Part shown: piece after piece, positions 54,334 through 64,000 of the stretch | Layout of the letters: every line of letters starts with the position of its first letter | Numbering within the stretch: the first letter of the stretch is position 1 | NCBI RefSeq assembly: GCF_021917145.1 | Contig: NC_061077.1 | Coordinates: 13,597,420-13,661,419, forward strand | Origin: Hypomesus transpacificus | Lineage: Eukaryota; Chordata; Actinopteri; Osmeriformes; Osmeridae | Length of the DNA stretch: 64,000 nt | Direction of reading: 5' to 3' | Notes under the pieces: generated by a model | What the model saw: the letters and a program-made list of their open reading frames with translations, nothing else | What the model was told of the DNA's origin: nothing | The model's database searches: none | Translations under genes and position numbers: made by a program

Positions 54334-57300
54334 GTAAGCTCCCCAAACCACTGTCAACTCCTTGGTGTAGTCATACAGTATATCAAGATTTGACTGACTC
54401 AAGGGAGTCAGATGGCTGAGCGGTGAGGGAGTCGGGCTAGTAATCAAAAGGTTGCCGGATTGATTCCCCGCCGTTCCAAATGACGTTGTGTCCTTGGGCA
54501 AGACACTTCACCCTACTTGCTTCGGGGGGAATGTCCCTGTACTTACTGTAAGTCGCTCTGGATAAGAGCGTCTGCTAAATGACTAAATGTAAATGTAAGA
54601 TGCACTCTCACATGCATTCACGACAGTCATATGTCCGCAGTGTCAGGAGAAGGTGTAAAATGTGTATTCTGACCAATTCACCTTTCCTCATTGTTGTTAT
54701 TTGGTCTCGTTTTCCTGTTCCTTTCTTGCAGACGCGAGCGAGGCGGCAGAGCATCCCTGGCAGAGGTCAAAGGACACCTCAGCCCTCAGCAGACCTCCCA
54801 TCAAGAGGCAGATCAAAGTAGAGACAGAGCAGGAGCCTGAGGCGAAGGTAGAAAACGACGAGAGGACCAACATGGAGCTGAAGGTGGACGGGGAAATAAC
54901 TGAAGAGAGCGGGGACCCGGGCGAGGACGAGAAAATGGCGGATGAAAAAGTGGAGCAGACTGAAAGCGGCTTCAAAATGGAGACTGGGGAGAGGACGGGA
55001 GGGGAGGTGGAAAAGGAGGGAAAGCGGACCATGAAAGAGGGGGAAACGGTAGAGGGGGGGAGGAAAGAGCAGAATTTGGAAATATGGGTGAGCACCAACA
55101 TACATGAAAAGAAGAGTAAGAGAGGGGAGAAAGACAAAGAAGATGAGAAGACTGAGAGAGAGGAGGATGAGAGAAAGGAGGGGAAGAGGACTGAGAAAGA
55201 GGAGGATAAGATGACCGAGGAGGATAAGAGAACTGAGGGGAATATGACGGAGAAAGAGGAGGATGGGAGGACTAAGGGAGAGGAAGATACGAGAAAGGAG
55301 GGGGAGGAGGATGAGATGGAGGAGGATGGGACGACCGAGGGAGAGGAAGATGAAAGGACTGAGATGGAGGAGGACGGGACGACCGAGGGAGAGGAGGAGG
55401 AGACGAAAGAGATGGAGAAGAGAACGGAGAAGAGGACAGACAAAGTGGAGGCTGAAAGAGAGGAGGAACGCCCTCTGTCTCACTGTAGCCTCATTATGCA
55501 ACGCTTCTTGAAGCACTGGTCAGAGAAGATCCAGGAACTAAGGCAGGGTTTGGGTCAGGACCAGGCCCAGCAGGAGGGCCAGGTTCAGGGGCAGGGTGAG
55601 GGGCTTGCTGGGGGTTTGTCCAACTCTACAGTCAGGCAAGTCCTGGGTCTGAGGCACCCCCAGGACATTGTGTACACCCTCCTCCACACCCCCTACACCC
55701 TCTATTTCTACCGCCACGTCGACGTGGGGGCAGGGCAAACTGCCTGCCTCCTCCTGATTGGCTACTACCACCAGAATTCAGGGGGCCGGGTGTTGCGTCT
55801 GCTGGAAGCCGTTCAGCCCAAACTGGACACGTCCACAGCTCTGCTGACCTGCCTGAGGAGGACTCTGACCAGACTGGGGCTGCCCCTGGCCAACCTGGCC
55901 TGGTTCTACTGTGACGTAGCGGGTAGAGAAGAGCAGGCCACTCTGGAGGCAGGAGTCCGGGTCATGAGCCCCACGATGGTGTCTCTGTGTGGGCTGCCTG
56001 GCCTGGCCGGGTCCGCCTGTCAGGCCGGCGCAGCAGCCGTGTCAGAGGAGGTGGTCGAGCTAGTCAGGGACGTCCATCGCCACCGCTCCGCCTTCACCCC
56101 CACCCACGACAGCCTGAAGCAGCTGTTTGCTGCCGTACCAGGGTGCGACCCCAACCTCCCCGTGGCCACCCAGTGCCTTTTCTTCACCAGGATGGTCCAG
56201 GCCATAGCCCACGGCTGGGGGGACCTGCTCGGATACTTCGGCTCCCTGGGAGGAGGAGGGGACGCCCAGCAGATTCATGCCCGACTGACGGACTGCAGGC
56301 TGAGGCTGCTGCTGCTGTTTCTCACCCATGCCCTGGAGCCCCTGGCTGTCTACGAGGAAGCCATGCAAGGAGGCAGCATAGACCTGAAGGGGATCCTACA
56401 GGTAGCGGAAGCTGTCGCCATCTCTACTGCTGTCTCTGTTCACTTCTTTTATTTTTGAACAGACGTGACTTGACATTGTATTCAGTTAGCAGAGGATTTG
56501 ATCCCGAGCGCCATAAAAAGGAAAGAGTGCAGATAGTAGTATAGACTTGCAATCCTACACCACGGTAGATATTTGACTGTGTTTTGACTGTGGAGGGGAG
56601 GCTTCTCGTGTTTTGACTAGCTTGGTGCCTCTGTAATAGAAAGAAACGCTAATTGTGTCCGACAGAATTGTTGCATGATCTGCCACAAAACAACCAGATT
56701 GTGTATCCAAATGATTAGGATAATCTGCTTATTAACAGTGTCATTCCCCCTTTCCTCCCACAGTTGGCAGGCACGCTCCTCCGCACCTACTGCTCCCGCT
56801 TTATGCGCCCCTACACCACCAACTACTTCCTGTGGCGCCGCAACCCAGTGGTCTTAAGAAGCAAGAGTCACCACCTCAACGGCTCGGCGGTCGACATCGG
56901 CGGGGCCCGCGTCCAGGACTTCCTGTCGGAGAGCGCGGCGCAGCTGGAGGACGTCCACGCCGCCCGGGCGCAGCTGGTGGACACCGCCACCGCCTTCTAC
57001 AGCGAGGTGACCCGCCGCCTGTCGGACACCCTGCCGCTGAGCGAAGCGGCCCTGAAGCGCGTCGCCGTCCTGCTGCGGCCGGCCTGGAAGAGGGACGTGC
57101 TGTGGACGGCCGTGAAGGAGGTGGCCAGCCAGCTGGGGGTCTGCGACCCGTTCAAGGACGGGACGGGGGGCGACACGGACAGGCTGTCGGGGGAGTACCA
57201 GGAGTACGTGAAGAGGCCGCCGGCCACCAGGCCCACGGAGACGGTCGAGGACGCGGAGCAGCACTGGGGCCGGGTCCTGGAGGGGCTGGAGAGCGGCTCC

Positions 57301-60300
57301 GTGCTCCGCAGGCTCATGCTGTCCCTGCTGGCTCTGCCCGGGAGCCTGCGGAGAGACACCGTGTTAACTCAGGTCAGTCGCCCTGCAGCCCGCTGCCTCA
57401 GAGGACAGCCCTGTCTGGAGGGGGTTTACCTGAAAAGTTGATAGGAAGAAGAGGAGGGAATTGGTCCCATCAAATGGATTGAACTGTTATTGATTCAACT
57501 TTCATTTAAGGCTGTATAAATACCCATTTGATAGGACCAACTCTCACGTTTCCTGCTTTTTAGTTCGACCTGCGTATGCGGTTATTGAAGAAGGGCGAAT
57601 ATGGACGCCACGTGAATGTGCGTTGGTGATTCAAATGAGTGAAAGATGTTTTAGACACAGGGAAACTTAAGGGGAACCTTAAGGTGCATCACTGGTCCTC
57701 GTGTGCTGTAGAGCAGAGACAGCCGGCCCAGTGTGTAGTCGAAGCGTCCGAGACAGTTACCGGTGCACACTGAAGCCAAAGCCGGTAGAAGGACAACAAA
57801 GGTTGGCCAATGTAAGGGGGGGGGGGGGGGGGGGGGGGGGACCACACACCTTGTTTGTTAACAAATTTTAAAGTTGACCATAACTATTCATTCTTTACCC
57901 CATCCAAAACTATTCAGAATGCATAGAGAAGAAGCCTTGGTTTCAAGTTTATTAGTAAGATGGACCCTTGATCCAGAAATTGATCTCATTCATTGTGTGT
58001 GTGTGTGTGTGTGCAGGCATTTGAGAACAGATGTCAGGTCCCAACTGAGTGGCTGAAGGCCGACAGCGAGGAGAAGACCACTCCCTTCTCCCTCCCTGGT
58101 CCAAGGATAGTCATAGAGAGTGACTCTGACTCCTCTGGTAAGACTCACACTAGGGCCCTGTCTCAATACTCTGTACACGCGTCCTCGCTCCCTTCCTTCT
58201 CTGGTCCAACTCCCGTCGTGTGATTTCTGCATAGATACCGTATCCGGGGTGAGTGAACATGCTGTGCGTTTCTTCATGTATTGTTTTTCAATTGAGTAGT
58301 CCTTTTTCTTTCTTTTTTTCTTCTTCTTCTTTCCCTAGATGTTATAGTCACTGAGGTCACATGGTCACCTGTCAAACTCAACAGCAGCAACGGTCAGGAA
58401 ACCCAGACTCACTCAATGGAACTCAGCTTTAAGGAGAACCCACTCGCTGTTGATTGCTCATGTCTGGTTCCCCTGTGCTTTCCCTCCAGCCAAACCTCCC
58501 AAGATGAGCGACTCCATCGTGGTTGACGATGACGAGGATGACATCATCTGGACGCCCACTTTGAACACCCAGGTAAAATCGGTTGAATGCTCAAACCCAT
58601 GTTTTCGGTGAAGCATTAAGGAGCTTTGACTCAGACGTTTCGGTGAAGCATTAAGGAGCTTTGACTCAGACGTATCCATCAACACTGTCTGTGCCCGGGG
58701 GGGGGGGTGGAGGGGGGGGGAACTAGCCTGTGTTATACACAGCCCATAGCTGTGCACCCAACTGGAAAGACTGAAGGAGTCTGTGTTTTAACGGCCCCTG
58801 TCACCTCCACCTCCAGCCTGAAGAACAGCACCCCCCTCCCTCAGTCACCTCCAACCCTGAGCCACCAGCCAGGACGAGCAGCTACTACCAGGTGGGTTCC
58901 ACTCTATTGGCCCATAACAAATGCATACATCATCATCATCGATGAAAACATTTACGTACGCAAGAACAACGAATACTGACGCATCGATCGTAATAAATCA
59001 CTGTTACACTGTGCCCCTCTGAAACATTGCTTTGTGTGTGTGTGTGTGCGTGCGTGTGTGTGTGTGTGTGTAGGATGACGGTGGCTACGACGTGGGGGAG
59101 CTCGTGTGGGGCCACACGGAGGGCTGCTCCATGTGGCCAGGCGTGGTCCGGGCGTGGGAGAGCAGGCCGGGGCCCAGCGGGGTGAGGATGGTGGAGTGGT
59201 ACCAGGACGGCATGTTCTCAGAGGTGAGGGAAAGGGAGAAGGGGAGGATATGAGGAGAGTGAAGTGGTGATATAGAGGGCATGTTCTCAAGCCAATGTGT
59301 GTGTGTGTGTTTCCAGATCAACATCCAGGGTCTCCACCGCTTCGCAGCTTTTTCCCAGCACTTCTGTGCCAACTCGTTTGCCACCTTGATCACCTACAGG
59401 GAAGCGATCTTCAAGTCCTTACAGGTTCGACCGTGTGTGTCCTAAGTGTGTGTTTGTGTGTGCTCTGCTGTCTGTCTGTAGCTCTGTGTGTGGGTGTTCA
59501 TTTTATAGTGCTTGCTCTGTGTGTGTGTTGGGGCTTGGCGTTTATTTTTATTTTTTTATCGACTTATCGAAGTAATGACTTCCCTCCATAAAGATATCGT
59601 AACATTAATTCATTTTCAATAATATCGATAATGTCGATAGAATAACTAGGAACAGCAGTCCATTTAATTTCTGTGATGCAGCAGGAAGTTGTGGAGAAAT
59701 GGTAGCCTACGTACGCTCACTAAAATATACTGACTGAGCACTTCAAGTGGAGTAGCTAATGTTAACCGTGGAAAATTAGTCTTATTGCCGAAAACAGTGG
59801 CAGTGATAGCCATGGCGAGGGAGCAACTTCCAATGAAGAAATTATTGATAAAAAAGTGGTTTGCCTTTTTGAAATCCGACAAAGAGCAGAGCAATGTTCG
59901 GTGCAAATTGTGTAGTAAACAAACAGGTGGCTACCAAGTCTGGTAATACGACAAACCTTTTTTACCCCCTGACGCAAAATCACTCGTTGGGACATGCAGA
60001 AATCGTGAGTTTGCGCCAAGGTATTGATAGGTAGGTTATTGATAAAAAGCAAGGTTTTAAAAAGCTTAAGTTACTGGACCCCAGGTACGTGCTCCCTGGC
60101 CGCAAACATTTCTCTCACACCGCGCTGCCTAAACTCTATGCTGAGCGTAGGGAAAAAGTTGAGAAAGACTTTGCTACTACTACGGATCTGTTGTCTATCG
60201 TCTGAATGATCGTTATCGAATGGAAATATAAATATCTATCGGGATCATTTTTTACCCATATCGCCCAAGCCCTAGTGTGTGTGTTTGTGTGTGTGTGTGT

Positions 60301-63300
60301 GTATTTTACAGTGCTTGCTGCATGTGTGTGTGTGTGTGTGTCCAGGTGGCAGCCGAGCGCTGCATGAAGGTGTTCTATCCGGACTCTGCCACGAGAGAGG
60401 AGGAGCTGAGAGTCATGCTGGACTGGGCCTTCGGAGGATTCAAACCCAGCGGCCCCAGCGGCTTCGCCCCTCCCCCCTTCACCCCCGGTACGCAGAGCGA
60501 CAGAGGCCACCAGCACGGCGAATCCCTGCCCGACTCAACCCTAACACCCTCCCCGTTTCCTCCATCTGCGTCTCTCTGCCTGTCCCCAGATGAGACGGAA
60601 GGCTCGAGCGCGAACGCAGGCTCGAAGTTGCCCCGGTGCAGCTCCACCTCCAACAAGGACGTTTATGGCAGCTCCCTGTCTCTGCCCACCAAGCTCAGGC
60701 AGGTGTCGGTGAGTCTGAAGAAGCTGTCCCTCTGCCTGCTGGAGGGGGGGTCGGTCCGCCTCAGCAAGCACAGACGGCCCCGGGTCCGCCCACGCAAGAG
60801 GCCCACGACCGGGGTGAGCCTGACCCCCCCGGAGGACTCCCCTGACTGGCAGCCCCCCCACAAGAGGACCTCGTCCTACTACAAGGCCAAGGAGAGCAGA
60901 CATGTCTACGTACAGCCAGACCCGAAACACAGAGGTATCTGTTTTTTGTTTGTTTGTTTTTTTAACAAAAAAAAAAGACACTCGACCTAATTCCTTTGTT
61001 TCCCACATTGATTCCAAGCACTCTATAGGTGCTTGGAAAGACACGCTTATCAACAGTTTGGAAATTGCGAAGGAAACGAATATCATTGCGCAGTCTGACA
61101 GCTCTGTCTTTTTTCTTGATTTTTCTTCCCGCGTATTCCAGAGGCGATGGTCCGCGAGATTCTTGATGCGGGGGCGGCCATAGAAGGTAAGCAGGAGTCC
61201 AAAGTTGGGGCAAAGGGTGGGAGTCTGTCTTGAATTCGTTCCCCCTGCTCTCCAGGGCCCCGTTCCTCCCCCTCAACTCTTCTCTGTCCACATCCTCCTC
61301 CAGAGTTCTGTCTCTGCTGTGGCACAAACAAATACGAGACCCAACATCCCCTCTTCGAAGGAGGCCTCTGCGCAAGATGCAAAGTAACAAAGAAACAAAT
61401 ATATATTGTGTGTGTGCGTGTGTGTGTGTGTGTGTAAATACACATACACATCTGACATAACCTCAGTTCAATCCTGACCAGTGTGAACGTGGAGTGGTTG
61501 CTTGGTGTGCCCTGGTAATGAGACCGTGTGTGTGTGTGTGCCTGTAGTAAGCTGGCGTGTGGTTCCCTGCAGGATAACTTCACAGAGACGCTGCACCGGT
61601 ACGATGAGGACGGCTATCAGTCCTACTGCACCATCTGCTGCTCCGGCCTGGAGGTCCTCCTGTGTGGCAACGACAGCTGCAGCCGGTGGGTCACCGTGGA
61701 GACCAGCAAAATGAGGGGGGGGGGGGGGGGGGGGGGGGAATTGTCACTTGTACAGAGTGTAGAAGTGACACAACACTTGTCTTGAGCCCTCCTCAAAGAT
61801 GATTTGAAGATCTCTCTCTTCCTCTCGCGCTTTCTCTCCCTCCGTCTCCTCTTGTTCCAAACTTGTATCCTTCCTCCACCTTTCGTTAATCTTGTATTTT
61901 TCCACCCCCCCACACACACTCCCTCCCCCAGATCCTACTGCGTCGACTGTGTGAACATCCTGGTGGGTTCGAAGACCTTTGAGTTCCTGAAGGAGGTGGA
62001 CCCGTGGATCTGCTACCTCTGTCAGCCCAGCCAGCGCCACGGGGCCCTCCAGCCACGCCACGACTGGAGCGTACGCGTGCAAACCTTCTTCTTCAACAAC
62101 AGCGCCATGGAGTTCGTAAGTAGACTTTCCACAAAGGGACTTCCTGTCTTATTCCCAGCTTCCAGGGCAGTCGTTTCCTGTTTGGGGGTGAGGGAGGGCA
62201 CCAGGTGGCTCTAGATGGAGCCTCCCCTGCTCACACGTGACTTTTTGACCTGTGTCCTCGCCAGGAGCCGCATCGAGTTTACCCATCCATCCCCGCCAGC
62301 CAGCGTCGACCAATCAGAGTGCTGTCGCTGTTCGACGGGATAGCAACAGGTCAGCTTCTGCTCGGTTCTGATGATTCATCAGCTGCGATGATTCTACTCT
62401 GAGGCTCTACTGCCAGGATTCTACTGCCTAGATTCTAACCATTGATCTGTTCCTGTTCTAATACTTTGTGTGCATGTTCTCCAGGCTACCTTGTTCTGAA
62501 GGAGCTGGGCTTTAAGGTGGAGATTTACATGGCCTCTGAGGTGTGCGAGGAGTCCATCGCCGTGTCGACCGTCAACCACGAGGGGAGAATCACACGGGTG
62601 GATGACGTCAGGTCAATCACCAAGGAGCATGTAGGTGTCACCGAGTCGTCTGCTGTGAATGTTTACTCCTATAAAGTGACATGTCTGTTCTGACTGTAAC
62701 TGACCTGTCTGTTTCGACATGTCTGTTCTCACTGTAACTGACCTGACTGTAACTGACTTGTCTTCTAACATGTCTGTTCTCACTGTAACTGACCTGTCTG
62801 TTCTGACTAACTGACCTGTCTGTTCTGACTGTAACTGACCTGTCTTCTGAAATGTCTGTTCTCACTGTAACTGACCTGTCTGTTCTGACTGTAACTGACC
62901 TGTCTGTTTTGACCTGTCAGTTCTGACTGTAACTGACCTGTCTGTTCTGACCTGTCTGTTCTGACTGTAAATGGCCTCTGTGTTCTGACTGTAAGTGACT
63001 TGTGTGTTCCAGCTGAAGAAGTGGGGCCCGTTTGACCTCCTGATAGGAGGCAGCCCCTGTAACGACCTCTCCATCGTCAACCCCATCAGGAAGGGCCTGT
63101 TTGGTACGTCTCGGCTGGCTGTGTGACTAACCCAGTGGTTCCCAACCCTGGTCCTCAGGGCCCACTGTCCTGCATGTTTTACATGTTTCCCCTACTCCAA
63201 CACACCTGATTCAAATGAATGGGTCGTTATCCAGCTCTGCAGAAGCCTGCTTATGATCATTCATTTGAATCAGGTCTAACCCATAGTGGATGCATGTAAT

Positions 63301-63848
63301 ACATGTGCTTGTCCAGAAGATGGGAGTACATTACTGCAAAGCTCCCTGTTTTTATGTGTGTGTGTGTGTGTGTCAAAGGTGTATTGAGACTAATCTCATG
63401 GCCCTAAAATCACTAATTTTTCTTTGATTTGGAATTTTTGTCTCGAGTGTCATGTTGCGTGTCCGCTGACCTGTGCTGCCCCTACAGAGGGCACGGGCCG
63501 GCTGTTCTTCGAGTACTACAGGATCCTGGACCTGCTGAAGCCCAAGGAGAACAACCCTCGGCCCTTCTTCTGGCTCTTCGAGAACGTGGTGTTCATGAAC
63601 AACCACGACAGGCTGAACATCTGCCGCTTCCTGGAGGTGGAGTACCCTCTCTTCTCGCTCCTCGCCTTTAGTTTTCATGACACCTCCTGGAGGGATGTCT
63701 CGTCTGAAGGGCATGCTGGGAGGAGTTGTACCCTGAACTGCTCTGATGTTTTACCCCCTCAGTGTAACCCAGTGGTGGTGGACGCTGTGAAAGTTAGCCC
63801 CGCCCACAGGGCCCGGTGCTTCTGGGGAAACATCCCTGGGATGAGCCG
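53538..63848 (+). CDS. dnmt3bb.2: CH-domain DNA methyltransferase 3B-type (3' end outside window)
   Basis: A second de novo methyltransferase. Twenty-two coding exons in the window: 53538-53652, 53781-53926, 54120-54333, 54732-56401, 56764-57372, 58017-58137, 58339-58392, 58490-58572, 58817-58891, 59074-59223, 59317-59424, 60346-60487, 60590-60934, 61142-61186, 61304-61383, 61573-61685, 61932-62115, 62265-62349, 62485-62630, 63013-63103, 63488-63636, 63763-63848; 4811 nt in one frame. By comparison with its neighbour three more exons (about 331 nt) should follow, giving roughly 1713 aa. Domains: EB1-type CH 1-115; Glu/Lys-rich 192-402; hAT-like region about 414-918; PWWP 1030-1115; basic insert in 1163-1277; ADD 1278-1418; methyltransferase from 1419, catalytic PCN Cys1511. 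Zebrafish dnmt3bb.2 and dnmt3bb.3 also carry a CH domain. MAVN start matches EB1. Confidence 0.93.
54403..54599 (+). repeat. tRNA-derived SINE
   Basis: Starts GGGAGTCAGATGGCTGAGCG and ends CTAAATGACTAAATGTAAAT. The best-preserved copy of the family here. It lies in the intron between the CH exons and the large exon of dnmt3bb.2. Confidence 0.9.
54732..56401 (+). CDS. dnmt3bb.2: dnmt3bb.2 large central exon: acidic/basic repeats, then hAT-like core
   Basis: A 1670-nt exon, residues 159-715. About 192-402 is almost entirely Glu, Lys, Arg, Asp, Thr and Gly in near-tandem [18 protein letters not shown] units, probably disordered and length-variable. From Met414 (IMQRFLKHW) the composition changes to a folded, Leu-rich domain: [21 protein letters not shown], a helix, [13 protein letters not shown], then a long helical part with [20 protein letters not shown] and [13 protein letters not shown]. 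The strand-strand-strand-helix-strand order and the D after the last strand (FYCDVAG) resemble the RNase-H-like core of hAT-family proteins. That assignment is inference. Confidence 0.85.
56764..57372 (+). CDS. dnmt3bb.2: dnmt3bb.2 second hAT-like exon
   Basis: 609 nt, residues 716-918, GC-rich. Helical: [20 protein letters not shown], a [16 protein letters not shown] region, [19 protein letters not shown], ending [21 protein letters not shown]. Order and spacing (helical 'FMRP' segment, then a 'leftmost strand/dimer-like' LSLLALP...QAF) recall the C-terminal part of hAT proteins, whose dimerisation helix contains a similar LL.IP motif. The family call is tentative; the exon itself is certain because the reading frame joins both neighbours. 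Confidence 0.85.
57818..57840 (+). repeat. poly(G) tract
   Basis: About 23 G in the intron following exon 56764-57372. Similar runs are at about 58698 and 61716-61738 in the same gene. Confidence 0.9.
58017..58891 (+). CDS. dnmt3bb.2: dnmt3bb.2 linker exons before PWWP
   Basis: Four short exons (58017-58137, 58339-58392, 58490-58572, 58817-58891; residues 919-1029). They include acidic stretches ESDSDSS and [11 protein letters not shown] and a Pro-rich piece. No recognised domain; likely a flexible linker, possibly with a SUMO-interaction-like acidic/hydrophobic motif (IVVDDDED). Confidence 0.85.
59074..59424 (+). CDS. dnmt3bb.2: dnmt3bb.2 PWWP-domain exons
   Basis: Exons 59074-59223 and 59317-59424, residues 1030-1115. 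Contains [18 protein letters not shown] and [11 protein letters not shown]. Where the neighbour gene has GFSWWPG this has GCSMWPG: the Phe expected to line the methyl-lysine cage is Cys and the first Trp is Met. The second Trp, the WYQDG Trp and the Asp remain. Histone reading may therefore be altered. Confidence 0.92.
59529..60274 (+). mobile_element. hAT element remnant with BED zinc-finger relic
   Basis: 746 bp with ends TGGGGCTTGGCG and CGCCCAAGCCCTA, flanked by the 8-bp repeat GTGTGTGT. At 59812-59940 on the plus strand an ATG frame gives [21 protein letters not shown]; a second frame continues [12 protein letters not shown] and H..H, together a BED zinc finger of a hAT transposase broken by a frameshift. 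In the intron before the exon at 60346. Confidence 0.8.
59812..59945 (+). pseudogene. BED zinc-finger fragment of hAT transposase
   Basis: [19 protein letters not shown] has the C-x2-C pair; the matching SGNTTNLF and histidine part is in another frame. BED fingers are the DNA-binding N-terminus of hAT transposases (ZBED proteins). Not part of the DNMT3 message. Confidence 0.75.
60346..60934 (+). CDS. dnmt3bb.2: dnmt3bb.2 post-PWWP and basic-insert exons
   Basis: Exons 60346-60487 (residues 1116-1162, with [17 protein letters not shown], matching MLDWAKGGFLPKG of the neighbour) and 60590-60934 (345 nt against 117 nt in the neighbour). The extra 228 nt, in frame, adds a strongly basic stretch [13 protein letters not shown], a likely nuclear localisation or DNA-binding patch. 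A GTGAGT inside the exon (60709-60714) could act as an alternative donor. Confidence 0.88.
61142..62115 (+). CDS. dnmt3bb.2: dnmt3bb.2 ADD-domain exons
   Basis: Exons 61142-61186, 61304-61383, 61573-61685 and 61932-62115, residues 1278-1418, with lengths 45, 80, 113 and 184 identical to those of dnmt3bb.1. [53 protein letters not shown] and CYLCQ are present. Two cysteines of the usual NCCRCFC run are Ser here (SCSRSYC). Confidence 0.92.
62265..63848 (+). CDS. dnmt3bb.2: dnmt3bb.2 C5-methyltransferase exons (partial)
   Basis: Six exons visible, residues 1419-1603. [16 protein letters not shown] (Cys1511), FENVVF and [10 protein letters not shown] are all present. The target-recognition and C-terminal exons lie beyond the window. 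Exon lengths 85, 146, 91, 149 and 86 match those of dnmt3bb.1, showing that the two genes are duplicates. Confidence 0.93.
62640..63000 (+). repeat. Minisatellite, unit about 24 bp
   Basis: About 14 irregular copies of CTGTCTGTTCTGACTGTAAC followed by TGAC, filling most of the intron before the exon at 63013. Confidence 0.9.
63132..63297 (+). repeat. Eroded hAT-type MITE
   Basis: CAGTGGTTCCCAACCCTGGT at the left, then GTCCTGCATGTTTTACATGT and CCAACACACCTGATTCAA, nearly as in the element at 7640-7830. The right end is not clear. Intronic. Confidence 0.65.
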
Positions 63849-64000
63849 GTATGATTAGCACACACATGCACATAGCTCTGCCGCTTTTTCTTCCCTTTCC
63901 AAATAATTAGATAAGGAAAGTTTTGAGTGAGGAGGGTTCAGGGAACAGAAGGGTTCGACTTGCAGGGCCCTCTTAAATTGAACCCTTCGGTTCCTCACTC
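63849..64000 (+). other. dnmt3bb.2 intron, window edge
   Basis: Donor GTATGA at 63849 begins an intron that leaves the window; the last three coding exons of the gene are outside. Confidence 0.8.

Noticed and set aside
54697..55516. Long Ser/Leu-rich open frames on the minus strand (245-248 codons)
   Set aside because: They are the complement of the purine-rich Glu/Lys coding exon of dnmt3bb.2; low complexity, no homology.
56832..57482. Ala/Gly/Arg-rich 216-codon frame
   Set aside because: Out-of-frame reading of the GC-rich dnmt3bb.2 exon 56764-57372.
62640..63000. Repeat-encoded minus-strand frames ([13 protein letters not shown] type)
   Set aside because: Translation of an intronic minisatellite; no supporting splice structure.

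Overview
This is a teleost fish nuclear chromosome window. The genes are multi-exon with GT-AG introns and vertebrate protein families. Teleost-type repeats are dense: tRNA-derived SINEs, hAT, piggyBac-like and Tc1-like elements, foldback elements and long CA/CT microsatellites. The species cannot be named from sequence alone. The gene order commd7 - dnmt3b-like - EB1-like is the order of human 20q11 (COMMD7, DNMT3B, MAPRE1), so this is the fish DNMT3B locus, most like the zebrafish dnmt3bb cluster.

Layout. (1) 1-2.7 kb: no gene, repeats. (2) 2.7-13.2 kb: a tandem duplication of a roughly 5 kb unit, each copy carrying a minus-strand rhamnose-binding lectin (RBL) gene. The right copy (9364-11397) is intact with two lectin domains, 213 aa. 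The left copy (3596-5848) has three domains, two of them broken by 2-nt and 1-nt deletions, plus an intronic SINE, and looks like a pseudogene. (3) 13.2-15.8 kb: repeats. (4) 15.9-18.5 kb: commd7 on the minus strand, 9 exons, 200 aa. (5) 18.6-23.9 kb: intergenic and upstream DNA. (6) 24.0-45.4 kb: a complete DNMT3B-type gene on the plus strand, 21 coding exons and about 810 aa, with PWWP, ADD and methyltransferase domains. It is called dnmt3bb.1-like. Its first coding intron contains a 100-N assembly gap. (7) 45.4-53.5 kb: a repeat-rich spacer with a Tc1/IS630-like transposase relic, a 955-bp foldback element and a likely promoter near 47.5 kb. (8) 53.5 kb to the window end: a second DNMT3 gene on the plus strand, cut by the window edge after 22 coding exons (1603 complete codons plus 2 nt). 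It is called dnmt3bb.2-like. Its protein begins with an EB1/MAPRE1-type calponin-homology domain, then has a Glu/Lys-rich segment, a large region resembling a hAT-transposase RNase-H-like core, PWWP, a basic insert, ADD and the methyltransferase.

Together: the two DNMT3 genes should act as de novo cytosine-5 methyltransferases. The first keeps a normal chromatin-reading module. The second has gained N-terminal modules, and its PWWP has changed at the Phe position expected to contribute to the H3K36-methyl-binding aromatic cage. Its EB1-type domain has lost most of the lysines that contact microtubules in human EB1. The most noteworthy point is that this DNA methyltransferase appears to be built from a neighbouring EB1-like gene and possibly a transposase-like gene. 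The CH-DNMT3 fusion is known in zebrafish. The hAT-like reading of the middle region is my inference and needs a profile or structure search.
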